From an uncultured bacterium (lineage in GTDB: Bacteria; Cyanobacteriota; Vampirovibrionia; Gastranaerophilales; Gastranaerophilaceae), in the NCBI GenBank assembly GCA_900554095.1, contig USGC01000004.1, positions 1 to 28,509 on the forward strand: DNA of 28,509 nt, given 5' to 3'. The translations under genes and the position numbers were made by a program. Within the stretch, counting starts at the first letter, position 1, and each line of letters begins with the position of its first letter. A model generated the notes under the pieces. That model saw only the letters and a list, made by a program, of their open reading frames with translations. It ran no database searches and was not told the DNA's origin. Below, one piece after another: positions 14,852-22,727 of this stretch.

Positions 14852-15706
14852 ATGGTTTGGAAAGTTTTATTTGTCCTTTCTCTATTGGTGCTGGCGGCTG
14901 TATTTGCAGGTGAAACTGCCTTTATTGGAACAATTCATTTGACTGGTGCAAGTGTTATGATTGGTTATTTTTTTGCATTTTTGTCAGCAGTATCAGCCGG
15001 ATGGTTTTACTCGCTTGGCTGGCAGAAAAGACTGTACTCTGAAAAAGCAAATAAAATTTTTATGATTTTGCTTTTGGTGTTTGTCTGTGCGTGCATTTAT
15101 CAATCGGTTGTCGGCGGATTGCCTGGATTATTGTTTGAGTTAAAAAGCCATAATATTAATAATCAATCAGACGCTGCTCTTTATGTTACCGCCTTAATGA
15201 TGCTGTTGATTGTGTCTATTGTAATTTATACATTAATTTGGCTTCCGGCTTTTTGCGCATATTGGAATTATAAAAAGAGATTTCACGAATTTGAAACTGT
15301 AGAAAATACTTGTGTGAAAATTTTTTCGGTTTACATGCTTTTGATGAGTGTTGTTGCCAACTTATACTTTTTGTTTTCTAATTATAGAAATGGATTTAAT
15401 GTAGTGGATTATATTTGTATATTGTCAGTCTTAGTGGATGCAATGTTTTTGATTGGATATTCGTTTAAAATAAAATTTAGCAGACAAATATTGTGGAAAA
15501 TTCTATTTTTGCCATACATAGTGTTGACATTTGGCTCGTCGTTTTTCTTGAGTGAAGACTATAAGGCCGTTTCTGGAATGAACCTTCTGCCATACAATTA
15601 CAGTTTACTTGTTGCTTTTATCTTTGTTAATCTTATTTATATATGCATATTCTATAGATATGCATTTACAAGTGATGTTTATAAACTTGAACAAAAATCA
15701 GATTAA
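14852..15706 (+). CDS. Polytopic membrane protein of unknown function
   Basis: 284 residues with about seven strongly hydrophobic segments, starting MVWKVLFVLSLLVLAAVFAG. Between them lie short charged loops such as WQKRLYSEKANK and YKKRFHEFETVEN. No signature of a known transporter or enzyme is seen. AAAGGAG sits 7 nt before the ATG, and the gene follows the glycosyltransferase-like gene by 23 nt, so a role in surface glycan synthesis or export is possible. Its stop codon shares the bases TTAA with the stop of the convergent decarboxylase gene. Confidence 0.7.
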   Translation: MVWKVLFVLSLLVLAAVFAGETAFIGTIHLTGASVMIGYFFAFLSAVSAGWFYSLGWQKRLYSEKANKIFMILLLVFVCACIYQSVVGGLPGLLFELKSHNINNQSDAALYVTALMMLLIVSIVIYTLIWLPAFCAYWNYKKRFHEFETVENTCVKIFSVYMLLMSVVANLYFLFSNYRNGFNVVDYICILSVLVDAMFLIGYSFKIKFSRQILWKILFLPYIVLTFGSSFFLSEDYKAVSGMNLLPYNYSLLVAFIFVNLIYICIFYRYAFTSDVYKLEQKSD

Positions 15707-17313
15707 GATTTTTTATTAAGCCATTCGTACAATTTTAGAGCCAAAGGCGGCATGTCCATTTTCTCTAAAATAATTTCAATAATCACGGGTTTTTCGGTTG
15801 TAATTGAACGGAGTGAGCTTCTTAATTCTTTCGTGGTGCTGCATTTTGCATGTAAGATATCAGTGCAGAATAAATCAGCTAAATGTTGCCAATTCCATTT
15901 AGCTATGTCATTATACTTGCTTTCAGGAGTTTCGGAAAGAAGCCTTTCAATTGTGTAGCCGTCATTGTTAAGAATAAAAATAAGAGGCTTTACATTGTAT
16001 CGGCACATAGAAGAAATCTCCTGGACTGTCAATTGCAAAGAGCCGTCGCCTGTGAACAGAATTGTTCTGTTGGTTGTGTCAGCCATAGCAGCTCCAAATG
16101 CAGCAGGAAGGGCCCAGCCGATTGAAGAATATAAAGCTTGAGTAATTAAGCATGCTCCTTTGGGAAGTTTGCAGTTAATAATTCCTAAACTGCTCATGCC
16201 CGTTTCTGCAATAATTACGTCTTTTTCTTGCAGAAAATTCGTAATAATTTTAAAAGCACTTTCACAAGTGAGTTTATCTGGGAATTGTTTTGGCATATTA
16301 ATTTCAGGTTTTATAAAGTCATATTTTTTAGAGGTTGACTTTTTGATGAGTTCATCAAGTAATAGCTTTGGCGAGTTTATTCTGATTGTCTCAGTGTTTA
16401 TGACGATATCATGCTTTCTTATATTAATAATTTTATCCTTGTACTCAGGCAGCGAAAAGAAACCTATATTAAAATCAGTCCAAATTAATCCAAAAGCCAG
16501 GATTAAATCAGCCTCACAATAAAGCTGCTCTGCTGTTTTATTCATTAAAGAGCCCTCAAATACACCTGCAAAAAACTCGTTTTCTTCATCAATACACCCT
16601 TTACCCATCGTTGTAGTTATGAAAGGAATTTGTATTCTATTTACTAATTCTTCGGCTTCTTTTTCGAGATTAAAAATCTGTATTAAAGAGTCAAACATAA
16701 GCAGAGGCTTTGAGGATGCTTTAATTTTGTCCAATATAAGCTCAGCAGCATTGGTTTTTAAACCCATTATATCCGGATTGAAGTCTGAAATCTTAATCTG
16801 AGATTTTGCAACATCTTGTGGAATTCCCATGTAAACAGGCTTTTTCTCTGTGAGAGCTATGTGTATAGCTTTTTGAATTTCCAAAGATGCATTTTGGGTA
16901 TTTAGAATGACTGCATATTCACTAACTTGTTTGTATGCATTAAAGTACATATTCCATCGGCCATCAGCAAAAGAATGGTGTATTTTAATCCCTTTATTTA
17001 AAATTTCAGTCTTAGGCATACCGGTTATCTGTATAACAGGAACATTTTGTGCATATGCGCCGGCAATACCGTTTATCGCACTAAGCTCGCCAACTCCATA
17101 TGTTGTAACACATGCAGCAGCCCCTTTAATTCTTCCGTAACCTTCGCAAGCATATGAAGCGTTTAACTCATTGCAGCAGCCAATCCAGTGTGTGTGCGGA
17201 TTTTCTTCTATTGCGCTAAGTATCTCAAAATTAAAGTCCCCAGGAACCCCGAATATTTCGCTCACGCCTATAGAATACAGTTTTTCAATTAAATATTCGC
17301 ATACAGTAGTCAT
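15703..17313 (-). CDS. Thiamine-diphosphate-dependent 2-keto acid decarboxylase (pyruvate/indolepyruvate decarboxylase family)
   Basis: Cytosolic enzyme decarboxylating a 2-keto acid to an aldehyde. 536 residues, the family's usual length. Motifs: FGVPGDFNFEIL and catalytic Glu49 in CCNELNASYACEGYGR, His112-His113 in IKIHHSFADG, the ThDP motif GDGSLQLTVQEISSM (about 420) and NNDGYTIE (about 450) with the second catalytic Glu. All residues of the PDC active site are therefore present. AGGAGG precedes the ATG at 5-6 nt. The motifs do not separate pyruvate from indolepyruvate or branched keto acids. Such decarboxylases are uncommon in anaerobic gut bacteria. No dehydrogenase gene lies beside it. 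Confidence 0.93.
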   Translation of the reverse strand: MTTVCEYLIEKLYSIGVSEIFGVPGDFNFEILSAIEENPHTHWIGCCNELNASYACEGYGRIKGAAACVTTYGVGELSAINGIAGAYAQNVPVIQITGMPKTEILNKGIKIHHSFADGRWNMYFNAYKQVSEYAVILNTQNASLEIQKAIHIALTEKKPVYMGIPQDVAKSQIKISDFNPDIMGLKTNAAELILDKIKASSKPLLMFDSLIQIFNLEKEAEELVNRIQIPFITTTMGKGCIDEENEFFAGVFEGSLMNKTAEQLYCEADLILAFGLIWTDFNIGFFSLPEYKDKIINIRKHDIVINTETIRINSPKLLLDELIKKSTSKKYDFIKPEINMPKQFPDKLTCESAFKIITNFLQEKDVIIAETGMSSLGIINCKLPKGACLITQALYSSIGWALPAAFGAAMADTTNRTILFTGDGSLQLTVQEISSMCRYNVKPLIFILNNDGYTIERLLSETPESKYNDIAKWNWQHLADLFCTDILHAKCSTTKELRSSLRSITTEKPVIIEIILEKMDMPPLALKLYEWLNKKS

Positions 17314-17370
17314 TCTGACCTCCTGTATGTAATCTAAAACAAATATACAAAACTTAAATTCAACAACTGA

Positions 17371-17619
17371 TTAAACTTCAACAAATAGCCTTTGTCCAAC
17401 GATATTGGGCTTTCCGTTATAATATCCAGCAAAATATCCGCCTCTTACAGGTGCATTTTTTGCATAAGTATTGCTGTTATATCTATTGCCGTTGTAATTT
17501 ACAAAAGGATTGTTGCTAAACGGGTTAGAAGAAATAGACGCAGCACTAGTATGCTGAACAGGTACTGTCTGTTGTGCCGGCGAAAATACATTTGATAAAA
17601 TACTTACTAAACTTGCCAT
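17371..17619 (-). CDS. Small Asn/Tyr-rich protein of unknown function
   Basis: 82 residues, MASLVSILSNVFSPAQQ at the start, then a low-complexity Ser/Asn/Pro/Tyr middle with NPFSNNPFVNYNGNRYNSN and GGYFAGYYNGK. There is no cleaved signal peptide of normal form and no known domain. An AAGG lies about 9 nt before the ATG. It stands alone, divergent from the purD-like gene and followed by the decarboxylase. Composition suggests a disordered or surface-exposed protein; no function can be assigned. Confidence 0.6.
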   Translation of the reverse strand: MASLVSILSNVFSPAQQTVPVQHTSAASISSNPFSNNPFVNYNGNRYNSNTYAKNAPVRGGYFAGYYNGKPNIVGQRLFVEV

Positions 17620-17753
17620 TTATGTAACCTTATATAACCTAACTACAAAATTCAGTTTAATGATTTTTTCTCTTTGGTCATTATTATAACACAAGTTTTT
17701 CTTAGATATTAATAAAACTTTACTAAAATCCTCCTTTTAAAGTAGGTATGCAC

Positions 17754-17782
17754 TTGCTTTTATTTTGGCAGTTTTTTATAAT
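17754..17782 (+). promoter_or_regulatory. Promoter of the purD-like gene, implying a leaderless mRNA
   Basis: -35 TTGCTT (17754-17759), 17-nt spacer, -10 TATAAT (17777-17782), then AACTCT and ATG at 17789. No ribosome binding site lies in between. Confidence 0.65.
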
Positions 17783-17788
17783 AACTCT

Positions 17789-19048
17789 ATGGAAGAACAG
17801 AAAAAAAAGAAAATTTTAATAGTCGGTAATTCAGCAAAAGAATATGCTTTAGCTAAAAAGTTTTTGACTTATGATAATATAGAAAAAATTTACGCTGCAC
17901 CCGGAAACGCTGCAATGAAGGATTTTGCAGAAGTTGTTGATATTAGAGAAGATAATATTGCACAGCTTCTTGAATTTGCTGTTGAAAATGCAATTGACTT
18001 GACGGTTGCCACATCTGAGCTTGCAATAAAAGCTGATATTGCTTTGATTTTTCAAGCCAATGGCCAAATGATATTTGCCCCAACAGCCTCAAGTGCCGGT
18101 ATGACAATATCCAAATCAGCAGGTAAAAAATTTCTGTATAAACTCCATATTCCCACTCCTCGTTTCGGAATATTTGATAAATCCCAGCTTGCCTTGGATT
18201 ATATAAAAAATGCAAATATGCCTGTAGTTATCCGTACTGATGAAAGTTCTATAAAAGCTGACAGGCAGGTCTGTACAACAGTTCCAAATGCAAGAATATT
18301 CACAGAAGACTTATTTTTATCAGGGGAGAACAAAGTCCTTTTTGAAGATTATGTTCACGGGCATGAATTCATATATTATGTAATTACCGACGGCTATCAT
18401 GTTATACCGTTGACCTCTTGTGCGAATTATAAGTTTATGCTCGACGGCAACGGAGGAATTCTTACTCCAGGAATGGGGGCTTTTTGCCCGGATTATAAGC
18501 TTTCAGAAACAGTACAGCAAAAGTTGTTAAATAATGTTGTAACACCGGTTATAAATTCACTCCAAAAACGCGGTACTCCGTATTTGGGTATCCTTGGTGT
18601 TGAGGGTGTACTAACTGATGATGATAAATTTACGGTTCTTGAGTTGAAATCTTTCCTATCAGATCATGATGCGCAGGCTGTTTTAAATCTTATCAACGAA
18701 AATCTTTATACACTTTTTGAAGCATGTGCTGTAGGATCTTTTGCTGATGACTATGAAACACTTGATATTGCAGATTTGGCTTCAGTTTCTTGCGTATTAT
18801 CATCCGGAAAACTTTCAGGATCTGTAATTGAAGGAATCGACTTAGCTGAAGATGATGTTGATATAAACCATTTTAATACTGTTAAAAATGAATATTTTGA
18901 ATATATAACGTCGGGCGGCCGCGCCGTTGTGCTGACAAAAACATCATCCACTTTGTCTCGCGCAAGGGAATTGCTTTATGAGAATGTTAACGTTATTAAA
19001 TTTAGCGGGATGAAATATCGTTCTGATATTTGTTCACAAGTTGATTAG
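17789..19048 (+). CDS. Divergent phosphoribosylamine-glycine ligase (PurD/GARS)-like protein
   Basis: 419 residues with the overall layout of PurD: N-terminal Rossmann-like domain (KKILIVGNSAKEYALAKKF, IYAAPGNAAM), ATP-grasp core (SKSAGKKFLYKLHIPTPRF, VLFEDYVHGHEFIYYVITDG, DGNGGILTPGMGAF, YLGILGVEGVL) and a C-terminal domain (SVSCVLSSGKLSG, TSGGRAVVLTKTSSTLSRARELLYENV). Several active-site motifs are altered: the Gly-rich ATP loop KADGLAAGKG is RTDESSIKADR, and IEFNxRFGDPE is LELKSFLSDHD, replacing the metal-binding Asn by Lys. It may be a fast-evolving PurD or a pseudo-enzyme. Start chosen at the ATG that follows the -10 box by 6 nt; an earlier TTG lies inside the promoter. Confidence 0.7.
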   Translation: MEEQKKKKILIVGNSAKEYALAKKFLTYDNIEKIYAAPGNAAMKDFAEVVDIREDNIAQLLEFAVENAIDLTVATSELAIKADIALIFQANGQMIFAPTASSAGMTISKSAGKKFLYKLHIPTPRFGIFDKSQLALDYIKNANMPVVIRTDESSIKADRQVCTTVPNARIFTEDLFLSGENKVLFEDYVHGHEFIYYVITDGYHVIPLTSCANYKFMLDGNGGILTPGMGAFCPDYKLSETVQQKLLNNVVTPVINSLQKRGTPYLGILGVEGVLTDDDKFTVLELKSFLSDHDAQAVLNLINENLYTLFEACAVGSFADDYETLDIADLASVSCVLSSGKLSGSVIEGIDLAEDDVDINHFNTVKNEYFEYITSGGRAVVLTKTSSTLSRARELLYENVNVIKFSGMKYRSDICSQVD

Positions 19049-19058
19049 TACAAAATAG

Positions 19059-19086
19059 TTGATATTTTGTAAATAATAATTATAAA
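19059..19086 (+). promoter_or_regulatory. Promoter of the dnaJ-like gene, implying a leaderless mRNA
   Basis: -35 TTGATA (19059-19064), 16-nt spacer, -10 TATAAA (19081-19086), then ACATTCT and ATG at 19094. No ribosome binding site. Confidence 0.6.
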
Positions 19087-19093
19087 ACATTCT

Positions 19094-20143
19094 ATGGTTA
19101 CAAAAAGCGGTAAAAATTATTATGAAATTTTAGGCGTTACTCCGGACGTGGAGAGCGTGCAATTAAAATCTGTTTACAGGCGTTTAGTGCGTAAGTACCA
19201 TCCAGATATAAACCCTGATGGCGAAGATGTTTTCAAAGAAATTACCAATGCTTACGAAACTCTGATAGATGAAAATAAACGAAAACAATATGATATTCTA
19301 AATGGTATATTTAAATCTGTTCATGCTGAAACGCTTAACGAAACCACACCCCAAAATACACGAAATGAAGAACCTTACAGAAAAACTTTCCGCAAAAAGT
19401 TTGATACAATACCGCCAGAAGAGCATGTTTTTAAAGAAAAAGTATTTCGTGATGTATTTAACGATATTCTCGATGGGATTTCCAGCAAGAAGAAAAAATC
19501 AGAAAAATCCCCCCAGCCGCAAAATGGAGAAGACATATACACCGATATTGAAATTACGCTAAAAGAATCAATAACCGGCACCTGTCGTGTTGTTAATATT
19601 ATGCATACAGAAGTTTGTACAAAATGCTCAGGCCGCAAGTTTATAAATGAAGCTAAATGCTCACTGTGTGGAGGTAAGGGCGAACTTACCAAGCATCAAA
19701 AAATTAACGTTACAATTCCGCCCCATATAAAAAACGGCGCAAAACTGCGTATTGCAGGCGAGGGCAAAAAAGGAACTAATGGCGGCAAAAATGGCAATCT
19801 ATTTTTAAATGTAAAAATAAAACAAAATTCTAATTTCAAAATTGATGGAAACAATGTTTATTGCGAAGTGCCTATAACGCCTTATGAGGCAGTCTTGGGC
19901 GGAGAAATAATCATTCCTTCTTTAGAAGGCAGTGTTGTTTTGCAGCTTCCGCCAATGACATCTTCAGGGCAAAATTTTAGAATTTCAGCAAAAGGTTTAA
20001 AGAAAAATAATAAAGTTGGTGATATAATAATTACAGTGAGAATTGAAATACCCAAAAAACTTACTAAAGATGAGCTTGAATTATATGCAAAGCTCAAAAG
20101 TTTATCACAAGAGAATATTAGAGAGAATTTGCTAAATGATTAA
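19094..20143 (+). CDS. DnaJ (Hsp40) co-chaperone with a half-size zinc region
   Basis: J-domain proteins stimulate DnaK ATPase. The J domain (about 8-70) has the HPD motif at 36-38. The Gly/Phe region is replaced by a Lys/Glu-rich linker (about 75-145). The zinc region holds only two CxxC motifs (175-178 CTKC and 189-192 CSLC), where DnaJ has four. The C-terminal substrate domains follow: VTIPPHIKNGAKLRIAGEGKKG, VPITPYEAVLGGEIIIPSLEG and LPPMTSSGQNFRISAKGL. It thus lies between DnaJ and CbpA types; no DnaK or GrpE gene is near. The stop overlaps the queE start by 8 nt. Confidence 0.85.
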   Translation: MVTKSGKNYYEILGVTPDVESVQLKSVYRRLVRKYHPDINPDGEDVFKEITNAYETLIDENKRKQYDILNGIFKSVHAETLNETTPQNTRNEEPYRKTFRKKFDTIPPEEHVFKEKVFRDVFNDILDGISSKKKKSEKSPQPQNGEDIYTDIEITLKESITGTCRVVNIMHTEVCTKCSGRKFINEAKCSLCGGKGELTKHQKINVTIPPHIKNGAKLRIAGEGKKGTNGGKNGNLFLNVKIKQNSNFKIDGNNVYCEVPITPYEAVLGGEIIIPSLEGSVVLQLPPMTSSGQNFRISAKGLKKNNKVGDIIITVRIEIPKKLTKDELELYAKLKSLSQENIRENLLND

Positions 20144-20840
20144 TCAAGAAAATATTACAGTGTCAAAACATGCAAAAATAAAGGAAATTTTTGCATCAAT
20201 CCAAGGCGAAGGCCCTTATATCGGCGCTAAGCAGTTATTTATAAGATTTTGTAACTGTAATTTACGCTGTCATTACTGTGATACTGATTTTGAAGGCGAG
20301 GCAAACGAGTATTCGCCTCAAGAGCTTTTTGAAATAATAAAGCAATTTGATTTAAATACGATATATTCTGTTTCGTTAACAGGTGGTGAGCCGCTTTTGT
20401 CCGTTGATTTTCTGGTTGATTTTTTACCACTTTTGAAAACGCATGGCCAAAAGATTTACCTAGAAACCAATGCTACTTTACCGGAAGAATTGTCGAAGGT
20501 AATTGACTTTATTGATGTAATTTCTGCTGATATTAAGTTAGAGAGTGCTACGGGCATGATTAGTGCCTTTAAGCGCCATGACAAATTTTTTGAAAGAGCT
20601 TCAGGTAAAGAGATTTTTGCAAAAGTTGTATTCGATGAAAACATTACAGATGAAGAAATTGAAAAATGTGTAGAGCTTGCTAAGAAATATAATTTTGAAT
20701 TGATTTTACAGCCCAGGATGGATGGTGATGTAATGAGTATTACATCTATATTTGCAGTTGCCGTGCTCGATAAATTTTTGAAAAAATATAACAAAGTAAG
20801 GCTTATCCCACAAGTTCACAAATTTCTATCTGTAAGGTAG
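20136..20840 (+). CDS. queE: 7-carboxy-7-deazaguanine synthase QueE (radical SAM)
   Basis: Makes 7-carboxy-7-deazaguanine in the queuosine/preQ0 pathway. 234 residues with EIFASIQGEGPYIGAKQLFIRF, the cluster-binding CxxxCxxC at C41, C45 and C48 (CNLRCHYCDT), SLTGGEPLL, LETNAT, ADIKL and the C-terminal LIPQVHKFLSVR. The length and motifs match the family. The start overlaps the dnaJ-like gene, suggesting coupled translation. No other queuosine gene is in view. Confidence 0.93.
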   Translation: MINQENITVSKHAKIKEIFASIQGEGPYIGAKQLFIRFCNCNLRCHYCDTDFEGEANEYSPQELFEIIKQFDLNTIYSVSLTGGEPLLSVDFLVDFLPLLKTHGQKIYLETNATLPEELSKVIDFIDVISADIKLESATGMISAFKRHDKFFERASGKEIFAKVVFDENITDEEIEKCVELAKKYNFELILQPRMDGDVMSITSIFAVAVLDKFLKKYNKVRLIPQVHKFLSVR

Positions 20841-21191
20841 TTATTTTCTAAGTTTTGAGGCACCTTTCAAGTAAACAAACTCCGGCTTAAATTCCAAATC
20901 GCAATTATAGACAATAAGAATTCTTAAACATTTAGGCAGTGCCCCCGGAACATCAAGCTCATGAAAACACATCATTGCAGTTTCGCTAAAGCCCATATTC
21001 TCTCTTGCAAATTTTGCCGGAAACGCTGCATTTAAGTCATTCGTGAGCGTGAAAATAACGTGCGAAATCTTACAAATTTCAATGCCGTTTACTTCAATCA
21101 TTTTTGACAAAAGCTCCATCGTTGAAGCCTTAATTGCCTCAATCGTATTGCTTTCAACTGTAATAGCGCCTCTTATACCCTTTGTAACCAT
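20841..21191 (-). CDS. aroH: Chorismate mutase, AroH type
   Basis: Converts chorismate to prephenate for Phe/Tyr synthesis. 116 residues of the monofunctional trimeric AroH class: GIRGAITVESNTIEAIKAST near the start, ISHVIFTLTNDLNAAFPAKFAR and CFHELDVPGALPKCLRILI, including the active-site Arg7-equivalent, Glu and Arg of that family. The start is 3 nt after the fmt stop, in an operon def-fmt-aroH. The pairing with def and fmt has no evident metabolic logic. Confidence 0.92.
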   Translation of the reverse strand: MVTKGIRGAITVESNTIEAIKASTMELLSKMIEVNGIEICKISHVIFTLTNDLNAAFPAKFARENMGFSETAMMCFHELDVPGALPKCLRILIVYNCDLEFKPEFVYLKGASKLRK

Positions 21192-21194
21192 GTT

Positions 21195-22109
21195 TTACCT
21201 GTTTTTTAATCCGTTGTACCAGTCGCGGGCAGGCATTTCGCCTTTACCTTCGGGTTTTACTCTTACTAAGATAAGAGATTTATCATTACAGCCGACATTG
21301 AGCCCGTCTTTGGTACACTTAATAAATTCTCCCGGCTTTCCGCACTCATCACAGACTTTAGTCTCAAGAACCTTGATAATTTTGCCGTCATGCATAAAAT
21401 ATGCACAAGGAAATTTGTAAATTCCTCTCACAAGATTATGAATTTCTTGAGCAGACTTATTCCAATCAATAACAGTTTCTTCTTTAGTAAGCTTGTTCGC
21501 CATACAAACGCCTTCTTCACACTGAGGAGAAGGCGTAATTGTCTTGTTTACAAGCCCGATTAATGTTTTTTCAAGCAGCTCTGGTGAAAGGTTGCTGATT
21601 TTTTCAAACAATTGTTCGCAATTCATATCATCAGGAATATTAATAACTTGTTTAAGACATACATCCCCACAGTCAAGGCCGAGTTCTGTAATCATTGTAC
21701 ATATTCCTGTTTGCGAGTCGCCGTTAATAATCGCGCGCTGAATTGGGTTTGCGCCACGGTATTTGGGCAATAGAGAAGCATGGAGATTTATTGTATGATA
21801 TTTAGGAATATCAAGCACTTCCTGCGATAAAATCTGACCAAAAGCAAAAGTAAAAAAAAAATCAGGTTTAAGCTTTATCAATTCCTCCTGAATTTGTGGT
21901 TCTTTTCTGATTGATTTTGGCTGAAATACCGGAATATTATGTGCAAGCGCAAACTCTTTTATCGGGGACATTGTAAGCTTATGCCCTCGTCCGGCTGGCT
22001 TATCAGGCTGCGTAACAACACCAACAACCTCTATTTCTTTAGAGTTAAATAAGTATTCAAGTGATTTTAAGGCAATTTTAGGTGTGCCGAAAAAAACAAT
22101 TCTAATCAT
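21195..22109 (-). CDS. fmt: Methionyl-tRNA formyltransferase
   Basis: Formylates initiator Met-tRNA using 10-formyl-THF. 304 residues with IVFFGTPKIALKSLEYL, VVTQPDKPAGRG, FGQILSQEVLDIPKY, catalytic NLHASLLPKYRGANPIQRAI (Asn-His), ELGLDCGDVCL with the catalytic Asp, and a C-terminal OB-fold domain (about 205-304). The start overlaps the end of def by 8 nt, the classic coupled pair. Confidence 0.97.
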   Translation of the reverse strand: MIRIVFFGTPKIALKSLEYLFNSKEIEVVGVVTQPDKPAGRGHKLTMSPIKEFALAHNIPVFQPKSIRKEPQIQEELIKLKPDFFFTFAFGQILSQEVLDIPKYHTINLHASLLPKYRGANPIQRAIINGDSQTGICTMITELGLDCGDVCLKQVINIPDDMNCEQLFEKISNLSPELLEKTLIGLVNKTITPSPQCEEGVCMANKLTKEETVIDWNKSAQEIHNLVRGIYKFPCAYFMHDGKIIKVLETKVCDECGKPGEFIKCTKDGLNVGCNDKSLILVRVKPEGKGEMPARDWYNGLKNR

Positions 22110-22668
22110 TATTTTCTAATTCTTTCTCCAAATCTTCTTCCACTAAAATTCTCTCAGTTTCAATTGGTCCAAGATTGTATTTTTTTAGAATTTCTTCTGT
22201 CTCATCAATATTAGTGCAGTGGTCAATGAACAAAATTCCATCTAAATGGTCATTTTCATGTTGAATTGCGCGAGCAAGAAGCGAACCTTCTTCAGCTTCC
22301 ATTATAAAAGGTTTTCCGTTTATATCAAGAGCTTTTACTGTAACATTTTTGTAGCGTTTGACTTTTGTGTAAGCTTCCGGAAAACTCAGACATCCTTCTT
22401 CGCTGATTACAGCGCCTGATTTTTTAATAATTTTAGGATTAATAAAAACCGTTGGTTTAAGAGGCTCGTCGTTTGCAGAAACATCGATTACAAAAACTCT
22501 GTAATTAACACCGATTTGTGGTGCTGCAAGCCCTACGCCGTTTTGAGCATACATTGTTTCAAGCAAATCATTTACCAAATCAGTAATCTTTTTTGATACT
22601 TTATGAACCTCTTTAGACGGTTGTCTAAGTGTTTTTTCTCCATATTTTAAAACTTTTTTAACAGCCAT
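22102..22668 (-). CDS. def: Peptide deformylase
   Basis: Metalloenzyme removing the formyl group from new proteins. 188 residues with all three family motifs: GVGLAAPQIG (about 43), EGCLS with the metal-ligand Cys (about 95) and QHENDHLDG containing the HExxH zinc/iron ligands (about 138). The acidic C-terminal tail is longer than minimal. GAGAGG lies 6 nt before the ATG. First gene of def-fmt-aroH. Confidence 0.97.
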   Translation of the reverse strand: MAVKKVLKYGEKTLRQPSKEVHKVSKKITDLVNDLLETMYAQNGVGLAAPQIGVNYRVFVIDVSANDEPLKPTVFINPKIIKKSGAVISEEGCLSFPEAYTKVKRYKNVTVKALDINGKPFIMEAEEGSLLARAIQHENDHLDGILFIDHCTNIDETEEILKKYNLGPIETERILVEEDLEKELENND

Positions 22669-22689
22669 TATTTACCTCTCTTTAAAAAC

Positions 22690-22717
22690 AGTATATTACA
22701 AAAAGGCACGAGTTCAA
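22690..22717 (-). promoter_or_regulatory. Promoter of def-fmt-aroH
   Basis: Minus-strand -35 TTGAAC (22717-22712), 16-nt spacer, -10 TATACT (22695-22690), with a start near 22683 and the ribosome binding site after it. Confidence 0.45.
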
Positions 22718-22727
22718 GTTAAAACGC

